A stretch of 64,000 nt of DNA. Origin: Acanthornis magna. Its lineage: Eukaryota; Chordata; Aves; Passeriformes; Acanthizidae. The stretch lies in NCBI GenBank assembly GCA_036785705.1, contig JAWUZG010000070.1, forward strand, positions 5,653,001-5,717,000, given 5' to 3'. How positions within the stretch are numbered: position 1 is the stretch's first letter; each line of letters opens with the position of its first letter. Under the pieces are notes generated by a model. The model did no database searches. It saw only the letters and a program-made list of their open reading frames with translations, and was not told the DNA's origin. Made by a program: the position numbers and the translations under genes. Below are positions 63,444 through 64,000 of this stretch, piece after piece.

Positions 63444-64000
63444 AGTCGTCCCTGCTTGGGAAACTGGAATTACACTCCCACACAGAAGTTTTACTCCCTT
63501 GCAGGAATCCAGATTGCTCTGGTAGTAGTCAATAATACATCAGTGATGTATGTAAAACAATATAAGAAAGCAGATTTTAGCCTCTGACATATTGTTAAAA
63601 TGGACATTACACAGCAGATGTGCAGCACACAGGACTCGTGGGAAAGTTCACTGAGACATTTTCAGAGCATTTTCAGCAAGCTAAGGATTTTTTATATTAA
63701 TTTTATGCTTACAAATTGATGTTCCTTTGGTGAAACAGTCTGATATAATATAATTTTGGAGGTATGTTATTCCTCCTACACAGTTCAATAAATTCTTATT
63801 AAGTTTTATATTGTTTTCCAACTTTTTGGCAAGGATTATTCTAGAAACTACTAAGTCATATGAAGAATAGCTTTTTCTTTTTTTTTATTGGATTTTGCTG
63901 GAAGCTTAGCAGACAAATTCACGCAACATGTTGAGAACAACGTCTAATTCTTGTGAAAACTAGAAATGAACAAAAAATCTGTAGCCCTTTTGTATGTTTG
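63444..64000. other. AT-rich non-coding stretch to the window edge
   Basis: No gene or named repeat. The last 350 bases are strongly AT-rich with T homopolymers. Confidence 0.6.

Noticed and set aside
1..64000. CRISPR arrays, operons, phage or other prokaryotic systems
   Set aside because: No spaced identical repeats, ribosome-binding-site-linked gene runs or prokaryotic genes are present. The repeats are eukaryotic microsatellites and LINEs.
1..64000. Endogenous retrovirus or LTR
   Set aside because: I looked for paired long terminal repeats, primer-binding-site words and gag/pol-like frames and saw none that I could support by eye.

Overview
The window looks like non-coding vertebrate nuclear DNA, most likely from a bird. 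The main evidence is six short pieces of CR1 LINE, the dominant avian retrotransposon. Several carry its signatures: the ladder of words around 'ccctggaagtgttcaa' and 'ccctgcccatggcagg', and a terminal 'tctatgattct'. I see no Alu, L1 or B1/B2 sequence. Repeat load is low, base composition is AT-leaning, and microsatellites are long and often perfect. I cannot fix the species. A songbird or other neoavian bird is plausible, but that is inference.

I could not support any protein-coding exon, tRNA or microRNA. The stop-free stretches in the window are almost all short, use non-ATG starts, lie in microsatellites (translating as MGWDG, LLSSP, FLPS, RRGEE or IDID repeats), or shadow each other. The two most eye-catching non-repeat open frames are a 220-codon frame on the minus strand at 11364-12026 and a 131-codon frame at 41180-41575. 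Both are listed as doubtful. The region reads as a gene desert or a very large intron. Several islands of unusually CpG-rich or motif-dense sequence look like candidate regulatory or conserved non-coding elements: about 625-750, 19525-19770, 26445-26600, 31990-32230 and 32505-32660.

Layout: 0-4.5 kb is AT-rich with a promoter-like CCAAT/TATA/CRE cluster near 0.7 kb. A compound (CA)n-(CTATAT)n microsatellite lies at 4.6 kb. A 5S rRNA-derived fragment lies at 8.0 kb, and a G18 plus A-rich purine tract at 9.0 kb. A CR1 3' end is at 10.5 kb. A 0.3-kb (CCCAC)n/(CCCAT)n array with higher-order structure is at 16.9 kb. CR1 pieces also occur at 21.1, 44.3, 56.1, 61.3 and 63.3 kb. At 34.2-34.6 kb is a decayed C-terminal fragment of a non-CR1 LINE reverse transcriptase, carrying the FTYLGS and YGYETW signatures in different frames. 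Between 41.6 and 45.3 kb sit three long, nearly perfect purine/pyrimidine arrays, (CTCTC)57, (TTCC)56 and (GGAA)22; the last two are mutually complementary. Degenerate tandem duplications with hairpins lie at 49.7-50.9 kb and a (TA)25 at 55.6 kb.

There is no operon-like or gene-cluster logic, and I found no evidence for a new multi-gene system. The observations most worth checking are the old LINE fragment, the 5S-derived element, the structured pentanucleotide array, the triplex-prone cluster, and the duplicated hairpin-bearing repeat near 49.7 kb.
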